Shown here: one piece after another, positions 42,380 through 52,020 of the stretch
How positions within the stretch are numbered: position 1 is the first letter of the stretch
Layout of the letters: the number at the start of each line of letters is the position of its first letter
From: Croceibacterium_B sp963811255
Lineage (GTDB): Bacteria > Pseudomonadota > Alphaproteobacteria > Sphingomonadales > Sphingomonadaceae
NCBI GenBank assembly: GCA_963811255.1
Contig: CAWEQI010000003.1
Location: forward strand, 1,550,001 to 1,614,000
Reading direction: 5' to 3'
DNA length: 64,000 nt
Notes under the pieces: generated by a model
What the model was told of the DNA's origin: nothing
Seen by the model: the letters and a program-made list of their open reading frames with translations, nothing else
Databases searched by the model: none
Made by a program: the position numbers and the translations under genes

Positions 42380-45295
42380 ACCTTGCGCCCCTGGCGAATG
42401 CGCGCGGCGTAAGTCGTGCGCGGACGGGTGTTGGCATCCTCGAGCAGGTCGTAATCGCGCGGATCCGCCTTGCGGACGGTCACCGCGCTTTCCGGCTGGG
42501 CGATGTTGCCGAACACGATCGCGTTGGTCGGACAGACCTGCTGGCAGGCGGTCACCACCTCGCCCATCGGCCGCCCTTCGGCGTCGGCGTCGATCTTCTC
42601 GCGCTCGATCCGCTGGATGCAGTAAGTGCATTTCTCCATCACCCCGCGGTCGCGCACGGTGACCTCGGGGTTGCGCGCCGCGCGCCACTCGGGCGGATCG
42701 TCGCGGACGTAGTCGAGCCAGTTGAAGCGGCGGACCTTGTACGGGCAGTAGCTCTGGCAGGTGCGGGTGCCGATGCAGCGGTTATAGATCTGCAGGTTGA
42801 GCCCGTCGGGGCTGTGCACGGTCGCCTCGACCGGGCAGCCCATTTCGCATGGGGCATTCTCGCAATGCATGCACGGGATCGGCTGGAACGCGTGACGGCC
42901 GTTTTCCTGGTCGTCGACATAGTATCGGTCGACCCTGAGCCAGTGCATCTCCCGGCCCATACGAACCTGCTCCTTGCCGACCATCGGGATGTTGTTCTCG
43001 GCGACGCAGGCGGAAACGCAGGCGTTACAGCCGATGCACAGGTCAAGATCGATGGCCATGCCCCAGGCGAGGCCGTCGGTGATCTTTTGCGGCGGATACA
43101 TGCTCGGTCCCTGGGGCTCTTCGGCCACCTGATCGCCGGGCTGCTCGACGAAGCGGATGAAATCGTGCCCGGCCATCGTGGTGTGGGTCTGGGTGGAGGC
43201 GAGCTCGTGATCCTGCGCGAGCCCGCGCAGGCTGGCGCCGGCCCGATGCCAAGGCGAGGCGGTGCTGCGCAGCGGATAGGCGTCGAAGCCGACGGCATGG
43301 CCGATTTGCCCGCCGGCGCGCCGGCCGTAGCCGAGATGGACCAGCACGGTGTCGGGCGCGATCCCGGGCAGGATCCACACCGGTCCGACGACCTTGTGCT
43401 GCCCCACCGTAAGCTCGGCGAGCTGTTCGTTGTGCAGGTCGAGGCGGTGAGCAAGCTCGGGGCCGACCTGGATGGTGTTGTCCCAAGTGAGCTTCGTGAA
43501 CGGCTTCGGCAGCTCCTGTAGCCACGGATTGTGCGAGAACTGGCCGGTATGGATCGACGGATCGGGGCGGATGACGAGATCCAGACCGGAGAGAGACGGG
43601 GTCGCTCTCCCCTCGCGGTAGATGAATTCGGGTGAGCGGTTCGCCACGCCTGCTGCGGCGGGCGCGGAGGTCCCCTCTCCCTCCGCCGCCAGCGTAGCTC
43701 CTCTCCCTTCAGCAGCGGGAGAGGGAGGCGTTTGCGCAGCCGCAGGCGCAAGCGGAGCGGGTTCGGCCCGCCCGTTCAACAGCCATTTCTGCCACCGCGG
43801 ATCGCCGTCGGCGGCGTTCCAGCTTTTCTGAACGATGGCGCGGGCGCTGCCGGTGTCGCCCGTAAGCATCGCCAGCACCTCGTGCCGCGTGCGGACGTCG
43901 TAGAACGGGCGCACCATCGGCTGGACGATCACCGCCGAGCCGTCGGTCGCGCGCACGTCGCTCCAGCTTTCGAGCATGTGCGTCAGCGGGACGTGCCAGT
44001 GGCAAAGCTCGGCGGTTTCGTCGACGTGCAAGCCCGCGTGCATGCGCAGCGGGACTTTCGAAAAGGCGGTGGTGAACCCGAGGTCCGGCGGCGCGGTGTA
44101 GGCCGGGTTGCTGTCGAGCAGCAGCACCGCACGGGCTGCGCCCGAGCGCATCGCCGGAATCAGCGATTCGAGACTTTCGGCGTCGCGGTTGGCCGGAGCG
44201 TAGGCAAGCGGCGCGGGCGCGCCGAGCATGGCGTTGAGCGCCGCGACCCGGGCTTGCAATTCCGGCGGATGATGGGCGCCGAGCGCCACCATCGCGGCGC
44301 CCTTGTGCGCCAGCAGTTCGCTCGCCGCTGCCTGAAGCCATCCTAGCTCGTGGGTATCGAATTTCTCGCCCGAACTGCCACCGCCGAGTTCGGTCGCCAG
44401 CCCCCGCAGCAGCGCGGCGATGCGACCGTGGCGCGCCGTCAGGCGCTCGCCGGCGGCCGCGCCGGTCAGCGTCTGGATCGGCTCGGCGACGAACAGCAGC
44501 GAATCGCCCTCGCCCCGCTGGTAGCTGCGCCGGCGGGCGGACCAGCCTTGCGCGTGGATCGTCTGCAACGGCCCCGGACCGAGCGGATCGGCATCGAGCG
44601 TGACGAGGCATTCGACTTTCGCCAGCGGCAGCACCGGCTGCGCGGCGGCGGTGCCGAGCGGCGCATGGACGTGCCAGCGCATCGCCGGCCAGCGCGTGCG
44701 CAGCTCGGCGATCTGCCGCAGCAGGGTCGGCGAGCCGACCGGACCCGTAACAAGGTGGAACCCGGCCCCCGAAGAGCCGTCGAGCGACTGCGCCAGGTCG
44801 AACGCGGCGGACTGGAAGTCCCCCCAGGTGGTCGCATCGCCGCCGTGCAGCGGCTCTTGCGAGCGATCGGGATCGTACAGGTTGAGCAGTTGGCCCTGCG
44901 TGAACGCGTCGGTCGAACCGCCGCTCGCCGGATGGCCGGGGTTGCCCTCCAGCTTCACCGGCCGGCCGTCGCGGCACTTGCCGACCACCGGCTGACCGAC
45001 GCCGTCGAGCTCGACCGCGCTGGCGTAGTGCCGTTCCGCGCCGGGACCACGCCGGCGGATCGTTGACGAACGGCAGCGCCGTCTCGTCGGCGCGTCGTTC
45101 GCAACCGTCGAGCCCGGCGACGGCCATCGTCGCCGCGAGGCACTTGAGGATGTCGCGGCGGCGCAGATCGAAGCCGGCTAGCCCGGGGAACCGCTCGACC
45201 ACCCTGGCGCGGAAGTCGGGTTGGTCGATCAGCTGATCGAGTCCCCGCCAAAAGGTACGGCCGGTGGCCTGCGGAAGTTGGGTTCGCCGGCTCAT
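42376..45295 (-). CDS. actB: Alternative Complex III iron-sulfur/molybdopterin-like subunit ActB, one extra base
   Basis: A fused protein of about 972 residues: an inactive molybdopterin-oxidoreductase-like N-terminal part and a C-terminal ferredoxin part with four Cys clusters (CIGCNACVSAC; CMHCENAPCEMGC; CIGTRTCQSYC; CTYC...CQQVC), passing electrons from ActC to the cytochrome subunits. The ATG is at 45295, overlapping the actA stop. The frame breaks near 45049 after FVNDPPA (GCG T GGT CCC); the next frame continues GPGAERHYASAVEL. About residues 415-455 form an Ala/Pro/Glu-rich insert coded by another palindromic repeat. A sequencing insertion is likely because the rest of the operon is intact. 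Confidence 0.88.
43673..43728. repeat. GC-rich palindrome embedded in actB
   Basis: CCTCTCCC (43700-43707) pairs with GGGAGAGG (43717-43724) around a nine-base loop, next to a second CCCCTCTCCCTCC copy from about 43673. It lies in frame within actB and codes for a low-complexity Pro/Ala/Glu/Gly stretch (TPPSPAAEGRGATLAAEGEG). It belongs to the same class of hairpins seen at 25180, 29905, 40372 and 56632. Confidence 0.6.
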
Positions 45296-45990
45296 CGGTG
45301 GCACGTCTCGCAATTGGTCAGGCGGTTGGGATCGAGGTGCTTATGGGCGGCCGCCTCCTTGCCGTATTCGGCGAGCCATTTCTTATCGACGCCGGACCAG
45401 TCCATGCGCGTGACCATGCTCGGTGGGCGCAGGGCCTTGGCCGGATTCTTGTGGCAGTCGAGGCAGAACTGCATGTGGAACGACTTGGCGCGCCAGGTAA
45501 GCGGCATCTTGTCGACACGGCCGTGACATTCGACGCAAGCGACGCCGTTCTGCACGTGCACGTGGTGATCGAAATAGACGTAGTCCGGCACCTGCGCGAC
45601 GCGGAACCATTTGAGCGGCTTGCCGGTGGCGTAGCTCTCGCGCACTGGCGCGAGCGCGGGTGCATCGGTCCAAATCTGCGAATGGCAGGTCATGCAGGTG
45701 TGGGTCGGCGGCAGACCTGCGTCGGCGCCGGTTTCGACGCCGGTGTGGCAATAGCGGCAGTCGATCCCGTCGTCGCTGACGTGGTGCTTGTGGCTGAACG
45801 GCACCGGCTGATCCTGCACGTAGCCGACCTCGGTGCGCAGCGACAGCCGGACGTACCCGGCACCGGCGGCGCTGGCCGTAACCACGAACGCAAGCACGGC
45901 CACGAGGAAGACCCGCATCCACGTGTCGGCGGAAGGTGAAAAAATCTGTGCCAGCGCGTCCCTGCTTCTTGTTGTGCGGGACCGCGGCAC
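45292..45990 (-). CDS. actA: Alternative Complex III penta-haem cytochrome c ActA
   Basis: A membrane-anchored cytochrome with five CxxCH motifs (CRYCH, CMTCH, CVECH, CLDCH, CETCH) after a single N-terminal helix (about residues 25-48). It accepts electrons inside Alternative Complex III. The GTG at 45990 is the first possible start; family members usually begin M-AQIF, which here corresponds to CTG at 45954 behind AGCAGGGACG, so a non-standard CTG start is plausible. It is the first gene of the act-cox operon; a promoter should lie in 45991-46101, but I could not identify one. Confidence 0.88.
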   Translation of the reverse strand: MPRSRTTRSRDALAQIFSPSADTWMRVFLVAVLAFVVTASAAGAGYVRLSLRTEVGYVQDQPVPFSHKHHVSDDGIDCRYCHTGVETGADAGLPPTHTCMTCHSQIWTDAPALAPVRESYATGKPLKWFRVAQVPDYVYFDHHVHVQNGVACVECHGRVDKMPLTWRAKSFHMQFCLDCHKNPAKALRPPSMVTRMDWSGVDKKWLAEYGKEAAAHKHLDPNRLTNCETCHR

Positions 45991-46101
45991 ACGAAACCAT
46001 CAACGGTCGCGCCGTGCCGCCGTGCGTCCCCGTTCCTCACCAAACACAACAGAGAAGAAGCGGATTCTTTCCACCCATCGCGGAAAAAAATCGTTTGGGC
46101 G

Positions 46102-47924
46102 CTAGCTCGCGTCCGCTGTGGCGGGCTTCTGCACCGCCTCGCGCTCGGTTCCCCCACGGCCGGAAAGCCGATGGGCAGCGGCCACCAGCGAGAGGTGCGA
46201 CAGGCCCTGCGGGAAATTGCCCAACTGCCGGTGGTCCTCGATCGACGAGCTCCTCGGCGATCAGCCCAACATCGTTCGCACGGCCGATCAGGCGTTCGAA
46301 CAAAGTTCGCGCGTCGTCCTGGCGGCTCTGGAGATGGTAGACGTCGACCAGCCAGAAGTTGGCCGCGACCAGCGCGCCTTCCTTCCCTTCGAGACCGTCG
46401 TCCGTTTCCGAGGTCTCGTAACGCAGGATCAGGCCATTGCGGCACAAGCGCTGCTCGATCGCGGCGACGGTGCCGACCACTTTCGGATCGTCGGCCGGGA
46501 GAAAGCCGACCAGCGGAATCCGCAGATTGGCGGCATCAAGAGCCTTGTCGTCGTAGGCTCGCACGAATGCATTGCGCGTCCGGTCGAAGCCTTTCTCTAG
46601 GACTTCGGCGTGAACCCGATCGGCGAGCTTCGCGATAGTGGTTGGCAAGCTCGGGATCGCTGTTCTTGAGCCAGCCCGCGGCGCGATCGAAGGCCACCCA
46701 GCACATGACCTTGGAATAGGTGTGCTGGCGCTTCTTGCCGCGGCTTTCCCAGATACCGGCGCCGGGCTGATGCCAGATTTGCTCCAGCTTGGCGGCCAGC
46801 ATGCGCAGCAAGTGATCGGTGTCGGCAGTGTCGGCGATGCCTTCTTCGCGGGCTTGGTAAAGCGCGTCGATCACTTCGCCGTAGATGTCGAGCTGAAGCT
46901 GGCTTTCGGCGCGATTGCCGAAGCGCACGGGCCTGGCGCCGTTGAAGTCCGTCCAACCAGCTCGCTTCCCATTCGAGCGAGCGATGATCGCCGACCACCG
47001 AATAGAACGGCTGCACGTCGATCGGATCTCCGCCGACCGCACGCCGCAGCCAGGCGATCCACGCCTTCGCCTCGTCGTAAAGCCCGAACCGCGCCAGCGC
47101 CATTAGGGTGAAGGTAGCATCGCGCAACCAGCAGTAGCGATAGTCCCAGTTGCGCGATCCCCCGGGCGCTCTCGGGCAGCGACGAGGTGGGCGCGGCAAC
47201 GATCCCGCCGGTCTGGCGGTGGATCAGCGCCTTGAGGGTAATCAGCGAGCGCAGCACGATCGCACGATAGGGGCCGTCGTGATCGACTTCCTTGAGCCAC
47301 TGGCGCCAGTAGTCCAGCGTCTGCTCCAGGGCCAGCTGCGGATCGACCCGCCTGGGCACGTCCCTGTAACTGGGAAACCAGGTCAGCACGAAGTTCGACT
47401 TGTCGCCCTTGCGCAGGTGCAAGTGGCTGGTGAAGCGGCGGTCTTCGAATTCGATCGTCGGCGTCGAATTCGAGGCTGACGCCATCCGGGCCGCTGATCG
47501 CCACCGACCGTTCCTGCGAGACGCTGCGCACCATCGGGTGAACGCGGCCGTAGTCGAACCGCAGCGCCAGCGTGCTGGTGACGTCTACCTCGCCCTCGAG
47601 GCATTCGACGATGCGGACGATGTCGGGCGCCTCGCCGCGGCTGGTCGGCATGAAGTCCGTCAGGCGCAGCTTGCCGCGGTCGGTGGTGATCTCGGTCTCG
47701 AGCATCAGGCTGTCGTCGCGATAGCTGCGGCAGATTTCACGGACCTCATCCTTCACCTCCATCTTCCAGCAGCCGTTGTCATCACTGCCGAGCAGCGCGG
47801 CAAAGCAGGCTTCGGAATCGAACCGCGGCAGGCACAGCCACTCGATTGTGCCGTTGCGGTGGACCAGCGCGGCGGTTTCGCCGTCGCCGATCAGGGCGTA
47901 GTCCTCGATCCGCTTTTCGCTCAT
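46102..47924 (-). pseudogene. Glycoside hydrolase family 15 (glucoamylase-like) gene with five extra bases
   Basis: The minus-strand start is the ATG at 47924 (MSEKRIEDYALIGDGETAAL), overlapping the SDR stop. The GH15-type sequence can be followed through all three frames: IEWLCLPRFDSEACFAALLG, then RKGDKSNFVLTWFPSYRDVPRRVD, then GGSRNWDYRYCWLRDATFTL, then PVRFGNRAESQLQLDIYGEV, then NAFVRAYDDKALDAANLR, then QLGNFPQGLSHLSLV to a TAG at 46102. Breaks lie at 47453, 47167, 46947, 46631 and 46240, each a single extra base. Removing all five gives exactly 606 codons. The family hydrolyses alpha-glucosidic bonds (glucan or trehalose); the substrate is unknown. Either a decayed gene or a cluster of sequencing insertions. 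Confidence 0.78.
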
Positions 47925-48934
47925 GCCGCGCGGCGCGACCCGAGCCAGGCGATGCCGCCCGCCGCCAATGCGACGGCGGCGCCGAGCGCGGCCTGCGCGC
48001 GGTGCGTCGTCAGCCATAGCTGGCTGCTGCGGGTGCGCGCCTTGGCGTCGAACCGGCCGTGGGCGCCGTGGTCGCCCGGGACCGGCTGGTAGAGGTTGTT
48101 CTTGCGCTCGGGCGAGACCGGCTCCTTCCCCTGCTGCCCCTTGAAGGCCTTGGCCGCCAGATAGCGGTCGAGCAGCGGCGAGGCCAGCCGGTCGCCCCAA
48201 ATCGCCTCGACCGTCGGCCAGCCGAGCTTGATCTCCTTGCGCTTGTGATGCGCGGCGTAGTGGATCGCCTCGGCGGGGATTTCCGGCTGGTACGGCGGGC
48301 TTGCCGGCTTGGGCTTCTTCGGCATGTCTGTCTTGATCCAGTCGAACTGCGGCGTGTTCACGCCGGGGAGCTGGACCATGCTGATATGCACGTTCGATTT
48401 GGCGTGGATCAGCTCGCAGCGGATCGAATCGTGAAATCCCTGGATCGCGTGCTTCGAGCCGCAATAGGCGGATTGCAGTGGGATTCCACGATAGGCCAGC
48501 GCGCTGCCGACCAGCACGATCGAGCCCTTGTCGCGTGGCAGCATCCGCTTGAGCGCGGCATGGGTGCCGTGAACCTGCCCGAGGTAAGTAACCTGCGTGA
48601 CCCGGGCATAGTCCGCCATGCTCATATCCATGAACGGGGCGAGGACGCCGACGAACGCGGCGTTGACCCAGATGTCGATCGGTCCGAACGCTTCCTCGAT
48701 TTTCGCCGCGGCCGCATCGACGGCTTCGTAATCGGACACATCGCAGGAGCAGATCAGCGCCTCGCCGCCGGCGGCCTCGACGTCGCGTTTGGCGCCTTCG
48801 AGGCCGTCCATCCCGCGGGCGATCAGGCCGATCCTGGCCTTGTCCTGCGCGAAACGGCGGACGACGGCGCGGCCGACCCCGGCCGATGCGCCGGTCACGA
48901 CCACCACGGGCGGTTGGGAATGCTTGTTTGTCAT
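47921..48934 (-). CDS. Short-chain dehydrogenase/reductase
   Basis: A 337-residue NAD(P)-dependent oxidoreductase. It shows the cofactor motif TGASAGVGRA near residue 15, the NAA element at VNAAFVG near 90, catalytic Ser in VGSALAY near 143 and YCGSK near 157. About 80 extra C-terminal residues end in a hydrophobic segment (AALGAAVALAAGGIAWL), which may anchor it to the membrane. It belongs to the SDR type often found in stress-induced clusters with GMC oxidoreductases. The substrate is unknown. The stop overlaps the GH15 start by four bases. Confidence 0.85.
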   Translation of the reverse strand: MTNKHSQPPVVVVTGASAGVGRAVVRRFAQDKARIGLIARGMDGLEGAKRDVEAAGGEALICSCDVSDYEAVDAAAAKIEEAFGPIDIWVNAAFVGVLAPFMDMSMADYARVTQVTYLGQVHGTHAALKRMLPRDKGSIVLVGSALAYRGIPLQSAYCGSKHAIQGFHDSIRCELIHAKSNVHISMVQLPGVNTPQFDWIKTDMPKKPKPASPPYQPEIPAEAIHYAAHHKRKEIKLGWPTVEAIWGDRLASPLLDRYLAAKAFKGQQGKEPVSPERKNNLYQPVPGDHGAHGRFDAKARTRSSQLWLTTHRAQAALGAAVALAAGGIAWLGSRRAA

Positions 48935-48940
48935 GTCTGC

Positions 48941-50581
48941 TTAAAGCTCCCCCCGCCGTGCGAGTTCCGCGATTCGGTCGCCGGTGCGGCAGGCGATCGC
49001 CTGAATGGTCAGCGACGGATTGACCCCGCCGGTCGTCGGGAACACCGATCCGTCGCAGATCCACAGGTTGGGGATATCCCAGCTGCGACAGTCGGCGTTC
49101 ACCACGCTCGAGCCCGGATCGTCGCCCATCCGCGCGGTGCCGGCGAGGTGGCAGGTGTCGTCCGGTTCGGTCCACCGATCCGTAGCGCCGACGGCTTCGA
49201 GGGCCTCGTCCATGAATTCGAGCGCGTGGCGGATCATCGCTCTTTCGTTGTCGCCGTACGAAAACGAAATTCGCGGAATGCGCAGGCCGTGTTGGTCCGT
49301 TTCGTCGGCCAGTGTCACCCGGTTATGGCTGTACGGCAGCACTTCGCCGACCATCTTCAGCCCGACGGAGTGGTTCGACCGGGCCATCTGGTCGAGCAGC
49401 CCCTGCCCCCACAGACCGCGCGCCCCGGCGAGTGTCTTGGCCCGGGAGACCGGCAGGTCGCCTTCGCTCATGTAGCACCAGCCGCCGTGGTAATCCTTGC
49501 CTTCGTCGGTATAGTTCCAGTGCTCGGTTATCGCGATGCTCGGCGGCGCCTTGTAGGCGCGGATTTCCTCGGCGACGGTGCCCGAGGCGGCCTGGTTCAG
49601 TTGCGCCATCAGATTTCGCCCGACCAGCCCCGACGAATTGGCGAGGCCATCGGGAAATTCGCTATTGGCGGAGTTGAGCAGCAAGCGCGGCGTCTCGATA
49701 GCATAACCGGCGACGACGACATTGCGCGCCTTCTGGAAATGCCACTCGCCCTCGCGGTGATAGTGCACGCCCGTGGCCCGGCCGTTCTTCGTTTCGACGC
49801 GCCCGACCATCGCCAGGTCGCGAATTTCGGCCCCGGCGGCGAGCGCGCGCGGCAGCCAAGTCACCAGCACCGACTGCTTGGCGTTGGTCGCGCAGCCGAC
49901 CACGCAGAAGCCGCGATAGACGCAGGGCGGCGCCTTGCCGCGCGGAGCGGACAGCGTCGCGATCGGGGTTTCGCTCCATTCGATGCCGAGCGCTTCCGCC
50001 CCGCGCGCCAGGTAAATTCCCGGAGCGTTCAGCGGATGCGCGCGGTAGGGATAGCGCGGCCGCTTCGGGCCCCACGGATACGAAATCGGCCCTGAAATCG
50101 ACAACGTCTGCTCGACTTCCCGATAGTAGTCCCACATCTCGCGCCAATCGAGCGGCCAGTCCACGCCGTAGCCGAGTTGGCTGCGGCTCTTGAACCACTC
50201 CGGCCGGAACCGCAGCGAAACCATGGCGAAATGCACGGTAGAGCCGCCGACCGACTTGCCCGAATTGTTGCCGCCTAGGTGCAGCGGGTCGTCGCCTTCG
50301 ACAATCCGCTCGTCGTTCCAGTATAGCTTGGTCTGGTGCGTCTCGTCGGAGGCGAAATCCTCCAGCGGGCGCCAATAGGGCCCGGCGTCCATCGCCACGA
50401 CGCTGAAGCCCGCCTCGGCCAGCTTGCACGCTAGCGTGCCGCCGCCGGCGCCGGTGCCGACGATGACGAAATCGACTTCCTCCTCGCCGTGTTCGCGCAT
50501 CGGCACCCAGCCGCCGGGCGTGAACACGTCCGGGGCCCGGCCATGCCTGGCGCGGGGAGATTGTTGCGGGTCGTCAGCCAC
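48941..50581 (-). CDS. GMC-family FAD oxidoreductase
   Basis: A 546-residue flavoprotein with the FAD-binding GTGAGGGTLACKLAEAG near residue 45, GGSTVHF in the middle, and the C-terminal GMC signature HLAGTARMG...D...VPTTGGVNPSLTIQA. It is the large subunit of membrane-type sugar/polyol/alcohol dehydrogenases related to gluconate 2-dehydrogenase. The GTG at 50581 overlaps the small-subunit gene by eight bases; the ATG at about 50500 is another possible start. The usual third subunit, a cytochrome c, is not adjacent, so the electron acceptor is unknown. Confidence 0.88.
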   Translation of the reverse strand: MADDPQQSPRARHGRAPDVFTPGGWVPMREHGEEEVDFVIVGTGAGGGTLACKLAEAGFSVVAMDAGPYWRPLEDFASDETHQTKLYWNDERIVEGDDPLHLGGNNSGKSVGGSTVHFAMVSLRFRPEWFKSRSQLGYGVDWPLDWREMWDYYREVEQTLSISGPISYPWGPKRPRYPYRAHPLNAPGIYLARGAEALGIEWSETPIATLSAPRGKAPPCVYRGFCVVGCATNAKQSVLVTWLPRALAAGAEIRDLAMVGRVETKNGRATGVHYHREGEWHFQKARNVVVAGYAIETPRLLLNSANSEFPDGLANSSGLVGRNLMAQLNQAASGTVAEEIRAYKAPPSIAITEHWNYTDEGKDYHGGWCYMSEGDLPVSRAKTLAGARGLWGQGLLDQMARSNHSVGLKMVGEVLPYSHNRVTLADETDQHGLRIPRISFSYGDNERAMIRHALEFMDEALEAVGATDRWTEPDDTCHLAGTARMGDDPGSSVVNADCRSWDIPNLWICDGSVFPTTGGVNPSLTIQAIACRTGDRIAELARRGEL

Positions 50582-51203
50582 GGTGCCTGGGCAAGCCTCG
50601 CAAAGGTTCGCCGGTTTCGATCGCTTCCCACGGGTCGCGCCGGTCGACGCCGGTGCGCACATACCCGCGCGGCGCCGCCGGGCCGCCGAAGCCGATCGCG
50701 CTCCACACCGAAGGCTGCGACCAGTGCGAGGAAACGCAGTCCGGCAGCACCCGCCATTGCCAGAAAAGCTGCGGCGGCAGGTCGCCCCATTCGCGGGCGA
50801 CGACGTCGCCGAGTGACAGCTGGCGGATGATGATATCGGCGTTGGCGTCGGTCAGCGCCGCGAAGGCGACGGCGTAGCGCGCCCGCGCCTCGGCTTCGAT
50901 CGCATCGAGGCCGCAGCGCCAGGCTTCGGCCGTCGGCGGCAGCTGGTGATGCCGATAGCCGTCGCACAGGTCGTTTCCGATCCGGTGAACGATCATCGCC
51001 AGCGTCGTCGTCGGCGGGCGCCCGGGCGGATCGGGACAGAGCCGCTGGACGAGCTTGCGCAGAGTCGCGAGTTGGACGGGCGTTAGAACTCCCTCCGGAA
51101 CCTCGAGCGCCAGCCTTTGGTCGATCACCTCGCGAGTCTTGTCATTCCAACTCGGGCTGTCGCGCTTGGCGAGCACGTCGTAAGTCGGGAAGCGATCATG
51201 CAC
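50574..51203 (-). CDS. Gluconate 2-dehydrogenase subunit 3-like protein
   Basis: A 209-residue partner of the following GMC oxidoreductase. The LTPVQLATLRKLVQRLCP segment near residue 40 and the later WGDLPPQLFWQWRVLPD match the subunit 3 family. No Tat or Sec signal is visible at the N-terminus (MHDRFPTYDVLAKRD), whereas many family members have one, so this pair may act in the cytoplasm. The gene overlaps both neighbours by eight bases, so it is translationally coupled. Confidence 0.82.
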   Translation of the reverse strand: MHDRFPTYDVLAKRDSPSWNDKTREVIDQRLALEVPEGVLTPVQLATLRKLVQRLCPDPPGRPPTTTLAMIVHRIGNDLCDGYRHHQLPPTAEAWRCGLDAIEAEARARYAVAFAALTDANADIIIRQLSLGDVVAREWGDLPPQLFWQWRVLPDCVSSHWSQPSVWSAIGFGGPAAPRGYVRTGVDRRDPWEAIETGEPLRGLPRHRG

Positions 51204-52020
51204 GGCGCGCCCTCCGGATCAGCAGCAGGGCGCCGAAGGCGGCGATAGCGAGCCCAGTGAACGACGGCGGCGTGGCGATCGGCGGTCCGGCGAACAGGTT
51301 CTGCCGCCAATTGCGCCAGCCGCCCATGTTGCGAGCGATGCCGTAGGTGTGGAAGCCCACGCCCACGACGCCGAGGGTGGCGGTGACGGCGACCGCGGCG
51401 GTGGTGATCCAGGTGACCTTGCCGGTGATCGCCGCGGTGGCCAGCGCCAGGGCGGTTAGCGGCGTGAGCGTCACCGGCAGCCACATGAACGGATCGTGGT
51501 AGGCTCCGCGGAAGTGCAGCAGGGCGGCTTCGGCGCCCGCGCCGGCGATGCCGAGCGCGCAGGTCGCCGCGAGAATCCGCCCCGAGAGCAGCGGCACGGG
51601 GCCGAGCGCGCCGTTTCCGCGCGTCAGCGCCTGCGCCGCCGCGCCGAGCGCGCCGGTGAGGATCAGCGCCGGCGGCGCCCCGATCGGCGCCTGGTAGAAC
51701 ACCGAGCCCCAGCGGACGCCGCCGACCTGCTTGGCGATGTTGTAGGCGTGAAACCCGAGACCGGCGGTCCCGATAGCGACGTTGGCCGCGTGCACCCCCA
51801 TGGCGAGGCCGGCGATCCGTGGCAACACCCGCCCGCCGCCGGCAATCGCCGCGTCCGTGCCGAAGCCAAGCGCAGAGCCGACCACCGGCGCCGGCATCGC
51901 CCGGTTCTGGAAAGAGCCGCGGTAGTGCTCGATCGTGGCGTCGCCGAGGACCGCGCCGGCGAGCAGCGCCGCCCCGCCGGCGACCAGCCGCGCCGCCTGC
52001 CGTGTCTCGGCTGCCGCCAT
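51196..52020 (-). CDS. Polytopic membrane protein, unknown function
   Basis: A 274-residue membrane protein with seven or eight helices in two similar halves: each half contains HYRGSFQN/HFRGAYHDPF-type and GFHAYNIAKQVGG/GFHTYGIARNMGG-type motifs, so it arose by internal duplication. The paired histidines in each half might ligate haem. No family name is known to me. It sits between a pyruvate-oxidase-like gene (TGATG overlap) and the GMC pair (eight-base overlap), hinting at a role in electron transfer from these dehydrogenases. Confidence 0.7.
   Translation of the reverse strand: MAAAETRQAARLVAGGAALLAGAVLGDATIEHYRGSFQNRAMPAPVVGSALGFGTDAAIAGGGRVLPRIAGLAMGVHAANVAIGTAGLGFHAYNIAKQVGGVRWGSVFYQAPIGAPPALILTGALGAAAQALTRGNGALGPVPLLSGRILAATCALGIAGAGAEAALLHFRGAYHDPFMWLPVTLTPLTALALATAAITGKVTWITTAAVAVTATLGVVGVGFHTYGIARNMGGWRNWRQNLFAGPPIATPPSFTGLAIAAFGALLLIRRARRA

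Noticed and set aside
45991..46101. EcfG promoter for the act-cox operon (AACG and GTTCC present)
   Set aside because: The spacer is 26 bases, too long for the GGAAC-N16/17-CGTT consensus.
46240..47453. Programmed frameshifting in the GH15 gene and the other interrupted genes
   Set aside because: Ten separate +1 skips without a shared slippery site or stimulatory structure are implausible; insertion errors or mutation explain them better.
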